This document shows, piece after piece, positions 41,301-49,479 of a stretch of 64,000 nt of DNA. The notes beneath the pieces are model-generated. The model ran no database searches, was not told the DNA's origin, and saw only the letters and a program-made list of their open reading frames with translations. Within the stretch, counting starts at the first letter, position 1. The number at the start of each line of letters is the position of its first letter. The position numbers and the translations under genes are program-made. This stretch comes from Metopolophium dirhodum (taxonomy: Eukaryota > Arthropoda > Insecta > Hemiptera > Aphididae): positions 8,971,001 to 9,035,000 of the forward strand of contig NC_083565.1 of NCBI RefSeq assembly GCF_019925205.1, written 5' to 3'.

Positions 41301-44300
41301 AAATTATTATGACATAACTACGATGACTAAGGATTAATTATAAATGGTACCTAACAATAGTTAGTGAGCAGCAGTGAAACATTCATATTTGTAATTTTAA
41401 ATCACATTTTTATGTTTCTGTTATGTCCTCCAGAAGTTTAGATATTATGAAATCAGCGATATCGAATAAAGGATCATATTATTATAATTATAGTTTAAAT
41501 AAAAGTCACTAATCCAGGTTATATAAATAGTACAACAGTTATACGAATTCTCGTTTTGTAAATATTTGTATAAAACAATTTGTATTCAAAGTAAAATTGC
41601 TGGGTAGATTTTTATTTCATACAAACTCACAAGCGTCTAATCATCCGTATACAACATGTAACAAATACTATAAGTAAAGGTACGAGCAGTGACGCATGAA
41701 ATATTTCCTTAACTGTGTAGTAGATATTTTTTTTTTTTACTTTCGTTGCGAAAATATTGAATCATGTTCAGGCACTTTGGAGAAATTTCTTTCAATCGAT
41801 TTTTCAATATTGAATCACGCCGCTTTTTTGTTACCACGAAAAGTCACGTACAAATGGAACGTAATTCAAACGTACACAGCGCATAATTTAATAGAATATT
41901 ATTTGTAGGAAATTCGAGCAGGTCTTTAATTATTTTTTTTTATTATTATTTTTTTTGGTGATTAAATCTTGACTTTATTGGTATATTGGATCTTCCCAAT
42001 ATACATAATATAATATTGATTGTTTTTAATTTTTATTATTAATAAGTCTAATATTTAAACGATTTAATAAAATACAATCAAATCCTTCGGCTTGTATAAT
42101 ATAAACAAAATATAATATTCAAATTTCCATTTTAACAAAATTTATTTATTTTTGTGACTTGGCTGGCGCGTTGACTGCTATCAGTCACGCAATATGACTG
42201 AGAATAAGTAACGTCCACTGCTACTAGTTCTCGGATGGGTTACCACCCGGGTTCGCAATAGCAAAAACCTGGCCACACTCGTTGCTTACCTACCGTTACA
42301 ACCTCACCGTACCAACCCTACCAACCATAGTCCATAATCCCTACAATAGCTCTAATGACCATAGTTGCCGGACTCGATTTCAAAAAAAAAAAAAAAATGC
42401 TTCTCTAGATAATAAAAATATTAACTGCAAACTTATATGTTTCAAAATATAAATATAAATTATTAAAAAAACTTAAATATTAATCATTGATTTAAATGTA
42501 CAAAGCCAACACTTTGCATAAATTATGTGACTAACAGATTCATCGATGTAATTAATCAATTGTATAATGATAATATAATTTAAAACATTTTAAAATATGG
42601 TTGTTAATAGGTTTTTAAAGTAAAATTAATATATAAACATAAACAGTTTTACCACAAGAATGTTACTGAACTTGAATACTTTGCTTAAAATGAATAGAAA
42701 ATATAATGCGTTATTTTGTCTACCTATAGCAAGAATGAAAGTGGTTTAATCTTCAAATAATAATGAACGAACCTATAAATTTAAGGTTTAATTTAAATTT
42801 AAAAAAATCAATTTGTGACTTCCGGTACATTGAAAAAAGGTGAATAGAATTTAAATAAAATACGAGTATCTTTTATCAAAAGAAGAAATTAAAATTTCAC
42901 GTGCAGACCTTACATGGCTTCAAATTTGGGGGGTTCCCCCCCCAGGCTTTTAAAAATGTTTGATTTCTTAATACATATTATATTAGGTACTAACTATTAA
43001 TTTGTGGAAAATACCATTATTGGTCAATAATCATAAGTCATAAGTAATAAGTATTAACTATAAGAGGTTTTTTATTGACAAACTTGCATTCCAGGTTAGG
43101 GTACTATCTAAGCTCCCTTAGCAATTTAGTGATGGCTAAAAAAAATACCCCCCCTCCTTTGAAGCTGCGTTTGGTGCAAACCAATAGATAATATGAAGTA
43201 TATTTGGTATTTATAATACTTACCTGGCCAATTGTACACGAAGCGTGGTCCTCGGGTGGTAACTCTCCAACACGCCCAACACTTCAAAAGCAATCGGAAA
43301 GAACGTACCAATGAGCGTCATGACAACTGTGATTTCGTATTTTCTCCAAAATGTGGATTCAGCTTCTGGTTCTGTGGACCTGCCTACCACGAGAATGACG
43401 GCATAAACTGAACTTCCCAACATCCATACCATATTCAGATTTGCAAATATCCTCAGAGCCACCACTTTCCAACTGTGAAAAAGGCGAGAATAACAAAAAA
43501 TATATTATAAATATTTCTATTACACTGCATGGTGGCAAAGAGCGGAAGCTAACTATTGGAGAAGACGTCGCCTTTTGCAGACTTAAAAACAGACACAATC
43601 CCCCCCCCCCCTTCCCGTAAAGACGTAGGCAAATTTAGTTTAATTAACCGGTTGGTCACGCATGTGGGTAAAAGCGATATTCGGGTGGATATGTTATTAC
43701 TTTTGTTTGTCTTTCATTCTTTCAGCTTCTTCAAGCAATGCCTCTTTAAAACCGAGTATAATCGACGATATACGATTGTGGGCGGTCTCTTCGTTTCCGA
43801 TCATGTAATCCCATCCGGTGAAGAGTTTCCACGTAAAAATGCACTCGTCGTCTTTTTCGGACAGCTTGCTCAGACGGGAGTTTGCGGCCATTCTGTGCAA
43901 TAATAATTGATACAACGAACAGACAATAATTAATACACATTAAAACGACTGTTATTGTCGATCAGATATCCAGGTAGTATAATATATACTTTCTGAGCGT
44001 AGCCACGAAACTGTAAATGTAAACAACGAGCCCCGTAATAAAGTAGGCTGTGGGTAGCCGGTATCCGGTGTCTGAACTTTGTCGATTCGAATAGTAGCCG
44101 TAAAACATGGGTGAATGCTGTAGGACTCCCTCGAAGTTCAACAAAGTCATTAATTCCATAGAAGTGGCCTGCTCCTCGGGCAACAGCGTCTTGCGCTCTC
44201 CAGTGTCTGCCTTGTTGGTCGTTAAAATCTGTGAAACCATAACGGTTTATTACTAACGGGTACACTTTGCGTTATTGCAAGTACGGGTGTTCGGGTTAAG

Positions 44301-47300
44301 GTGTGCATAACATTGTGATCATATAATAATATAATCGTTACGAGTACTTCGGGCATGACGACGAAGGCTGCCAACAACACGGATATGACAAAGTTCACCC
44401 AGAACAACCAGCGGAGGAACGTAAAATACGAAGCGACTACCGTGCCGAATTGTGATTCAATTTCTTTGATCGTTAGTTCCCATGGAATTATTTGACTTAT
44501 GAAATTGGCCATCTCCCGTTTACTGTGCTGCCATTGCTATATTTTCACGGCAAACCGTATTTTATCAACACCGAAGAATTAACGATATTATCGTTAAAAT
44601 GTATCGTATTACTTTGACTAGGACTATGTGAAACCGCGCCATGATATCTCTCGTACTTTTGCTCATCGCCAAACGCTCTTGCAGCTGACCCTCGTGCTTC
44701 TTCACGTACTCTTTGGCTTGCTGGACCAATTTCATCTTCCTCCGTATGGACCATGGTTGCTGACGTACGCTGCCTAATACCTCTTTGTGTAAACGGATAT
44801 TTTCAAATATCTGCTCTTGAGAAATACCAGCGTCTTCGATATTAATCGCTGTGCTGTAAACATAATATTATTATGATTATTTAATTATTATATAATTATT
44901 ACACAATGCACATAATATTATACTATATTGTACATTTGTACTGTGAATAAATATATAATCTTTAGTTTTTTTAAAATTTAAAAAATACCTATGTTTCTAT
45001 CGAAAATATCATAACTTAAGTCTAATATATGTGTATTCTAATATAGGCATATACAGGTTGTAGGTACTTAAAAAATAAAAAAACAAAGAAGATTTTTGAA
45101 ATATTTACAGACCGTATTTAATTTTATAAATCATAATTTATAGATGTACGTGTAAAATAAAAACTAAATGTAAATAAACATACACAATATTTACAATGTT
45201 TACAATGTTTAAATTATACTAACATGTTCATAACATGGGTGTATCTTCATAATGATAATGTGATATGCAGTCTTAGAAAGTATAAAAACGTCATAAAATC
45301 ATATTATTTATAACTGATTCTGACATTATAAAAAAAGTTAGAAATATGAAAGGGAATAGAGTATTCTCTGGGGCCTGGTGAACCGAAACGTAGTTAACGA
45401 CAATTGAATCTGAGAGGTAACGTTGGAAGTCAACTATGTGCGATTCGTACTTGTCAAAATAATGTCTGTATAGAATGAGAAGAAATCTCTAATTCCTAAA
45501 TAGCTCTATTTTAAAAATATTAATAACGGTTTTATTTGTAATTTTAAAATTAACTAAGAATCGGGATGGGCTTAATATTTATTTGACAAAAATTACTACC
45601 TACTGACAATTTTTTTATATTTAGATACTAAAGGAGATGTCATACAATGTATTAATAAACACAAACTTTTTCTTTCCAAAACAAAATTAAATTAATAGTG
45701 CGCAAAAGTATTTACTTTATTTTTAAATAAAAATCATTATTATAGCGTCTATACTTAATTTAGAAAAAAAGGTTTGCTCTTATGACTTTGTCCATTAAAC
45801 AACTGAAGTTAATTGCTACAGTACGTTACTAAAGCTTTTAAAATTCAATATAGTGTTGGTATATTTTCACTGAACCAAAACCAAACTGACTAAAGCGTAG
45901 CATATACCTATAAATTAATTTGAAAAATGAATTATGGAGATTCTTGCAATGCCAAAGGTTCATTAATCAATCATAAAAATAATAATTGTATGTTATTCGT
46001 TACACAGCAGTTTAATCTAGGTAATTTTTCCACACGTATTGAAAAATGTCCTATTATGTATATTCCTATAATAACCATTTTTATGGGTTTAATTGTCCAT
46101 ACATAAATATTTCTAGACATTTATAAAAATAATTTTAATAATATATAATATGTCAAGATTTGAAATAAAAATATTTGTTTCATTAGATGTACTTACTATA
46201 AATTTTAAAATTAAGAAATAATTATTTGATTGGGAAATTTAATAATTATTTTTATATTAAATAAATCTTAACTTCGGTTTGAAATAATTTAAAACACTAC
46301 ATTTTGATATTAGCTTTATAATATACAGTAATATTATTTATAGATTTAAATGTAAAACATCTCATCAACACTTTCGACTGTCCAAATATTATAATGAATA
46401 AGGAAATATTGTGTGTATTTTGAAACCCAGTCGACCAAATTAGTACACGAAGACTGTTTTTAAAATCTAAAGACTCAAACCCATACAGAGAGTATTCACT
46501 CTGATTTTTAAGAATTTCGGTTAAAACATTACTATTAGAAATATTTGACGTTTCCGTCATAAGTAAAAATTAAAACGTTCCAGGTACTCATAAAGAGTTT
46601 CTACAATGATTTCCTCACAATATCAACAAGACAGAAAACGTCAAGCTTTCAGAATGATCGGATATAATTTTTATTTTTTGTTGACTATAATAATATGTAT
46701 ATCAATAACACAAAATGTAAACAGTTTTATTTTCATATTTCTTTACGTTTCAATAGATATATTTCAATTTTTTTTATGTCATAAATACAAACATTATATA
46801 GTTTAAACCGTTTTACTTTTCAGAGGAAATTAAACATCTTTTCAAGTAATGATCTGATTTCAGATCATATACTTAATATATATTATATATTGCAGCTATA
46901 AATCGTTGAATTTCCTTTTATATTGTATTTCCTTTTATTGTTAACATTATAAAAACCAAATAATCATAGGAATTGTATTTTTAATGTATACTTAAATTAC
47001 TCTAACCTTATGAACATATTATTCATATTTAATTTAATAATTTTGATTTATTTTAAGAAAGTACACCCTAAAGAGTAAGAGTATACAGTTAAAATATAAT
47101 ATTTATACTGTATAGTTACAAATTAAATAGCAAAACTAAAAATAGTGAACATTGTTTGTACATTAAGTATTAAAATAAAATATTATTGATTTTAGTTTAT
47201 ACATAATATGTTTTTTTACAAAATATTGAATTTCATTGCCCTAACGTAAAACTGTAAAAGGCAACAAATCGGATTATATTACTATTAGTTATTACTATAG

Positions 47301-49248
47301 AGATGTAGTACAACAAAGGGTAAAAAATCTACATGAAAATCTATAAAACTATTGAGTAATTTTAATAAAAATATTAAGACAAAAACTAGATATCTTGATT
47401 TTAATAGTTTAAGACCAAAAAAGATAACAATGTCACCACAACTATAAAATTGCATATTAGTTCTAAAAGCACAAAATCTAAGAAATCTTCTTTGAATTTT
47501 TTCTAGTTTATCAATTGAACCTTGTTGACTGGTGTTTCAAATAATTGTGACACCCAGAACGCATAAGCTTTTATTATAGATTGCCACAATATGGGCATGG
47601 AATTATATATCTGCAGAAATAATGATTTCTAGGTCACGAATAGTAAGTCACTGATTTTAATAGGGTGCCACCTATATTTTAACTCAAATTAATACGTTTC
47701 CTGGATCGATAAAATAAAAGACATTAATACCATTTAAAACAAACCACCCAGAAATTCAATTCAAATGTTGTTGTAGTGCAATCGCATCGTCGTTTGTATA
47801 AATAAGAGCACAACTCTTCATATCATTAGCAAACAACAGAAAATTACACTGTTTAAAACACTTTACCAAGTCATTAATAAATACTAAAAATAGAAGTGGA
47901 GACAATTGCTCTCTTGAGGAACCCCGGGAGAATCGTTTATGCTACTAGAAACCGAGACACTCAGTTTTACCTTATATGATTCAATTTTACCATTTAAACG
48001 ATTGTTTTACAGCTTCAATTAAATGAATTATAATTTATAGTCTTATAATCTAAGAAACTCACTCTCCAGAGCTGGTTGTAAAAGCTGACGACCTCCTTCG
48101 ATCTGATATTAAACTGGCGTCATCCGGTAGCATTGAAGACACGGGAGAAGACGATCTTCTTTGCTTTTGGTGTTTGCCTTTTCTAACACTAAGCCGCTTA
48201 TGGAGTATCGCATTTACACTAGCTGAATAATCCTCATCGTTTTCTAAACGAAACCAATTAATGAAAACACATATTATTAAATGCGCAATGTGTACGACTA
48301 AAATATCAAATCTAAATAAAATTCAAGCAGTATGTAATAAAAAGCTGATTAATTTAAGCGCGTAGATAATTAAAATGTCATATACTTATTTATATAGCTA
48401 TTGTAAATACAATACTGCAAAGTCGATATCAATTATGTCTATGAAGTTGAGTATTATGCTTAAAATTAATAAATATATATACAACGCTTTCTGGGCGTCA
48501 TTGTCGTTCAAGTAAATGTAACACCCAGACAAACTCGTTCATATCATGGTGTAATTTTAAATTCATTATAATATTACGAAATTCTGGATATTGTTTTAAT
48601 GGGGAAAACAAATGAATATTTTACCTAAGTAATTACTGCATGTTACATAATATCTATACTATATTATTATAATATTTATTAATATCATTATATGTATGAT
48701 ATAAATTATAAACAACCAAAACCCAATAAATTGTACGACAAGATTCTGTGTCTTTACTTGTCTTGATCTTGACAATCGCATCGCCTTACGGTATAGGTAT
48801 ATGCCAGTAAATGTATCACTATATTTCTATTATATCTAGTATTTACTTGGTTATTAAATTGTTTTATTTAATCGTGACTCATGAAATAGTTCAAATATTA
48901 TATTATCTATACTTTTAAAAATGTAAAACAAATTGTGGACCAAAATAAATATTTGATGTATTTTTTTGTATTACACTGTCTACATTTTACATCCTACATC
49001 AGCACTTATATGGATCAAAGTACACCGACTGGGTAAATTTTCTCAATGAATCGTTGTTTAATAATAAATATTGCCCGTAACATTTGCATAGATCGTTGCG
49101 GATGAATAAAGCACTGCGTACCGTCTGAATGCGCTCGGCTGGCCGAAAACCGAACCTTTTCCACGGAATGTCCTCTGCTAATACTCATGTCGTCGTCGAA
49201 AAACAATTCTCCTGTCGACGAATCACGGCGACCCGGTGACGTCGGCCC
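13749..49248 (-). CDS. Tmc: Transmembrane channel-like protein (TMC1/2/3 type), 13 joined coding exons, 5' end open
   Basis: This is a minus-strand gene for a ten-pass plasma-membrane channel protein of the TMC/anoctamin superfamily. TMC1/2 form the vertebrate hair-cell mechanotransduction channel, and Drosophila Tmc acts in larval proprioception and food-texture sensing (family knowledge). The coding exons, 5' to 3', are 49248-49122, 48243-48063, 44853-44613, 44527-44348, 44228-43990, 43892-43701, 43472-43224, 35679-35610, 33823-32608, 31652-31492, 23242-22643, 18290-18077 and 14341-13749. They sum to 4263 bases, and phase is kept at every junction, giving 1420 residues plus a TAA stop. The signatures seen are WSIRRKMK...YVKKHEG, IKEIESQFG...SYFTFLRWLF, CWETMFGQELVKLTV, NQGMVWMGMFFSPGLP and SRSNNFYLG, all hallmarks of TMC1/2/3. 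Residue numbers in the exon entries count from the first codon at 49248. The true N-terminus lies further upstream. Confidence 0.93.
15840..16080. other. GC-rich stretch in Tmc intron 12
   Basis: The composition shifts abruptly to GC-rich, with CCCGGGCAAAGGGGGG and GGTCGGTCGGCCGGGGACGC. CpG is frequent. There is no open frame with recognisable content and no splice pair that would add it to Tmc. It could be an internal promoter or an old insertion. Confidence 0.4.
16818..17267. mobile_element. Inverted-repeat element related to the one at 10439
   Basis: The left end ACTAGGACTAGGATTTAAATG pairs imperfectly with the reverse complement of the right end (ACTAAGGCTTGGATTTCGAT). The right side carries AAAAAATATGCAAATGCAT, also seen at the right end of the element at 10439-10928. 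It lies in Tmc intron 12. Confidence 0.45.
18077..18290 (-). CDS. Tmc: Tmc exon 12 (post-TM10 cytosolic helix, Asp run)
   Basis: This exon encodes residues 1153-1224. It begins TQLRRERTEERRKMFQLVNR, the charged helix that commonly follows TM10 in TMCs. A Gly/Asp run follows (GGGVGDDDDDDY), then TTLAKWRHIMPDSKQLTDVP and VFKIAEKKLMG. The acceptor is ATATTCGCAG/ACGCAG. The donor ATGG/GTAAGA leaves one base, giving Glu with the last exon. The six-Asp stretch is encoded by mixed GAC/GAT codons. Confidence 0.92.
20625..20880 (-). other. Unexplained GC-richer open reading frame inside Tmc intron 11
   Basis: From an AG at about 20880 the minus strand stays open for about 84 codons to a stop at 20625: NFTLSKSRIVENQKKWRTQR, KRLTAIVVIARRLTDSEKLY and so on, ending HLIPRPLSILVYAIRNPV. 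Base composition is clearly GC-richer than the surrounding intron. The apparent upstream ATG lies at the edge of the neighbouring palindrome and is probably not the real start. I do not recognise the protein. It could be an alternative 3' exon of Tmc, a nested gene fragment or a decayed coding insertion. No Tmc similarity is visible. Confidence 0.3.
20891..21281. mobile_element. 390-base nearly perfect palindrome (foldback element)
   Basis: The left arm begins ATATTTGCCAATCCTGGGAC and continues ACTCGTCCTCGTC. The right arm ends GACGAGGACGAGT then TGTCCCAGGATTGGCAAATA, its reverse complement. The arms pair for about 170 bases with a few differences, including CGTCGGTTCACCTGCCCGC and GCGGGCAGGTGAACCGACG. 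One arm has an extra GACGAGCAAAA unit. The central spacer (about 21063-21096) repeats part of the terminal sequence, so the element is nested. It is GC-rich against A+T-rich intron DNA and carries no transposase. Confidence 0.85.
22643..23242 (-). CDS. Tmc: Tmc exon 11 (TM6 to TM10)
   Basis: This exon is exactly 200 codons, phase 0 at both ends, residues 953-1152. TM6 is in VSTIISTIFVDFARAVFVRY, followed by MNRCWCWNLEKRFPQYGDFK. TM7 surrounds NQGMVWMGMFFSPGLPIINV. Then come TM8 and CNVPHDVVFRASRSNNFYLG, invariant in TMCs, then TM9 (LLLTMLFLCVLPVGYAIVW) and TM10 (GIVIPLLLLLILIIYYLASL). A WIEPSWHCGPFS block precedes TM10. The acceptor is TATTTTTGTCAG/GTGTCG and the donor is CTAAAA/GTAAGTG. Its base composition (GC-rich third positions) differs sharply from the surrounding introns. 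Confidence 0.97.
27687..27908. mobile_element. Small inverted-repeat element, copy B of a two-copy family
   Basis: The left end GTGTCCACAAAAACAGGG pairs with the right end CCCTATTTTCGTGAACACACG. The interior matches the copy at 9245-9441, including ACTTACAATTTTGTAACTCT and TATTTTGCGCATG. The element lies in a Tmc intron and has no transposase. Confidence 0.7.
29072..29218. mobile_element. 147-base MITE with CAGTGAAAT ends and TA duplication
   Basis: The element starts CAGTGAAATCTCTCCTTCCC and ends TTAGGGATTTCACTG. TA flanks both ends (29070-29071 and 29219-29220). Internal GCGGACA and ACGGACA segments also pair. CAGTG-type ends with TA duplications are typical of pogo/Tc1-mariner elements (family knowledge). 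No coding capacity. Confidence 0.8.
31492..31652 (-). CDS. Tmc: Tmc exon 10 (CWET signature before TM6)
   Basis: This exon encodes residues 899-952. After a charged stretch (EEYGATTEHEDAPREDLSLR) comes CWETMFGQELVKLTVMDL, the C-W-E-T-x-x-G-Q-E core that defines the TMC domain. The longest open frame over this stretch is in a different phase. The correct phase is fixed by the CWET motif and by both junctions. The acceptor is GATTGTTGTATAG/GCGAAG and the donor is GATTTG/GTGAGC. The next intron is about 8.2 kb. Confidence 0.94.
31653..32607 (-). other. Tmc intron 9 (955 bases)
   Basis: A+T-rich intron between the mucin-like exon and the CWET exon. Its 5' boundary rests on the chosen donor TCGA/GTAAAT. 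I see no other feature in it. Confidence 0.75.
32608..33823 (-). CDS. Tmc: Tmc exon 9: giant mucin-like TM5-TM6 extracellular loop
   Basis: This 1216-base exon encodes residues 494-898. It begins TKELLVLKSNVTNVTAPMAT and runs through Ala/Thr/Met tandem repeats, then a long Ser/Thr-rich acidic region, and ends near EVIFNGTHCFQIVCSPPSP. At least nine N-X-S/T sequons are visible (for example NVT, NST, NTT, NGT). Four Cys occur in two pairs (NCYRQQIEC and HCFQIVC). TMC topology places this loop outside the cell, so heavy N- and O-glycosylation is expected (inference). The equivalent loop in vertebrate TMC1 is only several tens of residues. The acceptor TGTTGCAG/ACAAAG is clear. The donor TCGA/GTAAAT was chosen because it keeps phase with the CWET exon and is the weakest of the set. 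Confidence 0.85.
33640..33785 (-). repeat. Coding minisatellite in the mucin-like exon (Met-Ala-Thr repeats)
   Basis: Units of 9, 18 and 27 bases built from GGCCACAGC and similar triplet-phased blocks repeat in frame on the minus strand, giving APMATMATAASAATKATMAT then ASSAVTTATMATAATAATMA and so on. Every unit length is a multiple of three, so length changes would keep the reading frame. The repeated protein is Ala/Thr-rich, as in mucin-type stalks. Confidence 0.8.
33824..35609 (-). other. Tmc intron 8 (1.8 kb)
   Basis: A+T-rich intron between the TM5 micro-exon and the mucin-like exon. I see nothing recognisable in it. Confidence 0.8.
35610..35679 (-). CDS. Tmc: Tmc exon 8 (TM5 micro-exon)
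   Basis: This 70-base exon was found by translating between two good splice sites, because it is too short to stand out as an open frame. The acceptor is TTTTATGTTTTAG/GATTATGG and the donor is GACATG/GTAAGTG. With the split Arg codon it reads IMALNLLNLYTLTFALFVKI then NDM, completing TM5 (residues 471-493). LNLLNLYT is a conserved TMC sequence. Phase fits the exons on both sides. It is isolated by introns of 7.5 kb and 1.8 kb. Confidence 0.93.
38390..39912 (+). repeat. Large A+T-rich dispersed repeat with a 304-base internal duplication
   Basis: It starts near GATGTCGCTCTGCTGTACAG, contains AAAAACGATTCTGAGCG, and ends TTTCACTCAGAATCTAAAA. Two internal copies, 38729-39032 and 39274-39577, are each 304 bases. 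They share GTCAAAATTTGAACTTTAAA, GAAAACTGACAATG and CAGCTCAAAAAGAGTCAAAA. Parts of the block recur at 2760-3460, 40885-41040, 52540-52802, 56430-56545 and 62940-63830. The short open frame at its left end (38327-38563) is not convincing as a gene. It is probably an old transposon family of aphids. Confidence 0.75.
40885..41040 (-). repeat. Reverse-orientation fragment of the 38.4-kb repeat
   Basis: CACTCAGAATCGTTTTTCAC followed by AAATTCAAATTTAACACATCC is the reverse complement of the left part of the block at 38.4 kb. It continues TTTGAAATCTACC and GGAGCGACTCCCGTG, shared with the fragment at 56430-56545. Confidence 0.65.
42160..42397 (+). mobile_element. SINE with 5S-rRNA-like head and poly(A) tail, copy 1
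   Basis: The segment AATAAGTAACGTCCACTGC then TACTAGTTCTCGGATGGGTT and ACCACCCGGG resembles the internal-promoter region of 5S rRNA (the A-box/C-box block around GATGGG.GACC.CC.GGG). A roughly 100-base unrelated body follows (CCGTACCAACCCTACCAACC), and a 16-base A run ends it. A second copy lies on the minus strand at 54214-54445. SINEs whose pol III promoter derives from 5S rRNA form the SINE3 class (family knowledge). Confidence 0.75.
43224..43472 (-). CDS. Tmc: Tmc exon 7 (TM3, TM4, start of TM5)
   Basis: This exon encodes residues 388-470. TM3 is the span around VVALRIFANLNMVWMLGSSV. It is followed by a short extracellular loop with STEPEAESTFWRKYE, then TM4 (TVVMTLIGTFFPIAFEVLGV). The sequence continues LESYHPRTTLRVQLAR into TM5. 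TM4 is one of the pore-lining helices in TMC1 (family knowledge). The acceptor is CCTTTTTCACAG/TTGG and the donor GGCCAG/GTAAGT is near ideal. The next intron is about 7.5 kb. Confidence 0.94.
43701..43892 (-). CDS. Tmc: Tmc exon 6 (TM2-TM3 cytosolic linker)
   Basis: This exon encodes residues 324-387: MAANSRLSKLSEKDDECIFT, then WKLFTGWDYMIGNEETA, a conserved TMC block, and an amphipathic acidic/basic helix (FKEALLEEAERMKDKQ). In nematode and vertebrate TMC complexes the corresponding cytosolic helices contact the calcium-binding CIB2/CALM-1 subunit (family knowledge). Whether this aphid protein does so is inference. The acceptor is ATTGCACAG/AATGGCC and the donor is CAAAA/GTAATA. The split codon gives Asn, reading ...DKQ-N-WKVV. 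Confidence 0.93.
43990..44228 (-). CDS. Tmc: Tmc exon 5 (TM1-TM2 loop and TM2)
   Basis: This exon encodes residues 244-323. The extracellular loop after TM1 contains FEGVLQHSPMFYGYYSNR, matching the F.G.L..SP.FYG.Y pattern of the family. TM2 follows (YRLPTAYFITGLVVYIYSFV). The acceptor is GGTTTCACAG/ATTTTAACG and the donor is AGAAA/GTATAT. A run of Leu/Glu just before TM2 is absent, so the loop is of ordinary length. The flanking introns are short (119 and 97 bases), which makes this part of the gene compact. Confidence 0.93.
44348..44527 (-). CDS. Tmc: Tmc exon 4 (TM1)
   Basis: This exon encodes residues 184-243, starting HSKREMANFISQIIPWEL and including the strongly conserved IKEIESQFGTVVASYFTFL and the first membrane span (RWLFWVNFVISVLLAAFVVM). 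Two nearby acceptors exist. AATGGCAG/CACAGTAAACGG keeps phase 0 with the preceding exon and is chosen. The AG five bases further on would put TAA in frame. The donor is GAA/GTACTC. KREMA...PWE..IKEIES..G...SYF.FLRWLF is diagnostic of TMC1/2/3 proteins. Confidence 0.93.
44613..44853 (-). CDS. Tmc: Tmc exon 3 (conserved pre-TM1 basic helix region)
   Basis: This exon encodes residues 104-183. It contains the family-typical segment QQPWSIRRKMKLVQQAKEYV followed by KKHEGQLQERLAMSKSTRDI, then MARF. In TMC1/2/3 proteins this lies just ahead of the first membrane span and is cytosolic. The acceptor is TATGTTTACAG/CACAGC, entered after two bases. The donor AAA/GTAATA leaves phase 0. The next intron is only 85 bases. 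Confidence 0.93.
44854..48062 (-). other. Tmc intron 2 (3.2 kb)
   Basis: A+T-rich intron. Its upstream end, next to exon 2, carries a decayed LINE reverse transcriptase fragment (47390-48010). Other open frames in it, such as that at 46297-46560, show no recognisable family. Confidence 0.8.
47390..48010 (-). pseudogene. Decayed LINE reverse transcriptase fragment (Jockey/CR1-like)
   Basis: On the minus strand, across several stops and frame breaks, one can read GVPQES...FYF, then INDLVKCFKQCNFLLFANDM and KSCALIYTNDDAIALQQHLN. These match the GVPQGS, INDL and FADD(M) blocks of non-LTR reverse transcriptases. The catalytic FADD is altered to FAND. Further on, LGVT-like and IDKLEKIQRRFLRF-like remnants appear around 47500. 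It is nonfunctional and lies close to the donor of Tmc exon 2. Confidence 0.75.
48063..48243 (-). CDS. Tmc: Tmc exon 2 (Arg/Ser-rich N-terminal region)
   Basis: This exon encodes residues about 43-103: ENDEDYSASVNAILHKRLS, then a very basic run (VRKGKHQKQRRSSS) and a Ser-rich stretch (SLISDRRRSSAFTTSSG). The acceptor is TTTCGTTTAG/AAAACG and the donor is GGAGA/GTGAGT, a strong match to the consensus. RRSSS and RRRSS look like basophilic-kinase sites (inference). A decayed LINE fragment begins only about 50-70 bases past the donor, inside the following intron. Confidence 0.85.
48244..49121 (-). other. Tmc intron 1 of the joined set (878 bases)
   Basis: A+T-rich intron between the first two joined exons. 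No feature seen. Confidence 0.75.
49122..49248 (-). CDS. Tmc: Tmc exon 1 of the joined set (N-terminal cytosolic)
   Basis: This exon encodes residues 1-42, beginning GPTSPGRRDSSTGELFFDDD and ending SRAHSD. The acceptor is TGGAAATTACAG followed by GGG, entered in phase 0. The donor is G/GTACGC, leaving one base that combines with the next exon to make GAA. The stretch is polar and Ser/Arg-rich with an acidic FFDDD patch, as expected for the disordered cytosolic N-terminus of a TMC. The exon has a clear acceptor, so it is not the first exon of the transcript. An in-frame ATG inside it (MSISRG) could start a shorter form, but nothing favours that. Confidence 0.75.
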
Positions 49249-49370
49249 CTGTAATTTCCAATCATTTAGATTATGTAGCCATATAGGTCATATTACATCA
49301 AAGCGAACACAATCTCGAAATGTTTAGACACGTTACTATTATTATAATGTTCAACTGTCACACAGTGTGT

Positions 49371-49394
49371 TAGTGTGAGTGTGTGAGTGTGTGA
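49371..49394. repeat. GTGTGA microsatellite
   Basis: TTAGTGTGAGTGTGTGAGTG plus TGTGAA: a short imperfect GT/GA repeat about 120 bases upstream of the first secure Tmc exon. Confidence 0.6.
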
Positions 49395-49479
49395 ATAACT
49401 CGGATACAATTCACATATTATAATTATTGTTGTTATTATTATTATTATTATTAAATGTACAATGCTTATAATAAGTTAT

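Larger units (their letters stand above)
35680..43223 (-). other. Tmc intron 7 (7.5 kb)
   Basis: A+T-rich intron holding a large repeat block (38390-39912), a related reverse-orientation fragment (40885-41040) and a 5S-like SINE (42160-42397). I see no coding sequence in it. Confidence 0.8.

Noticed and set aside
42160..42397. Possible functional 5S rRNA gene
   Set aside because: Only the internal promoter-like block resembles 5S rRNA. The flanks do not match, and an A tail marks a retroposed element.
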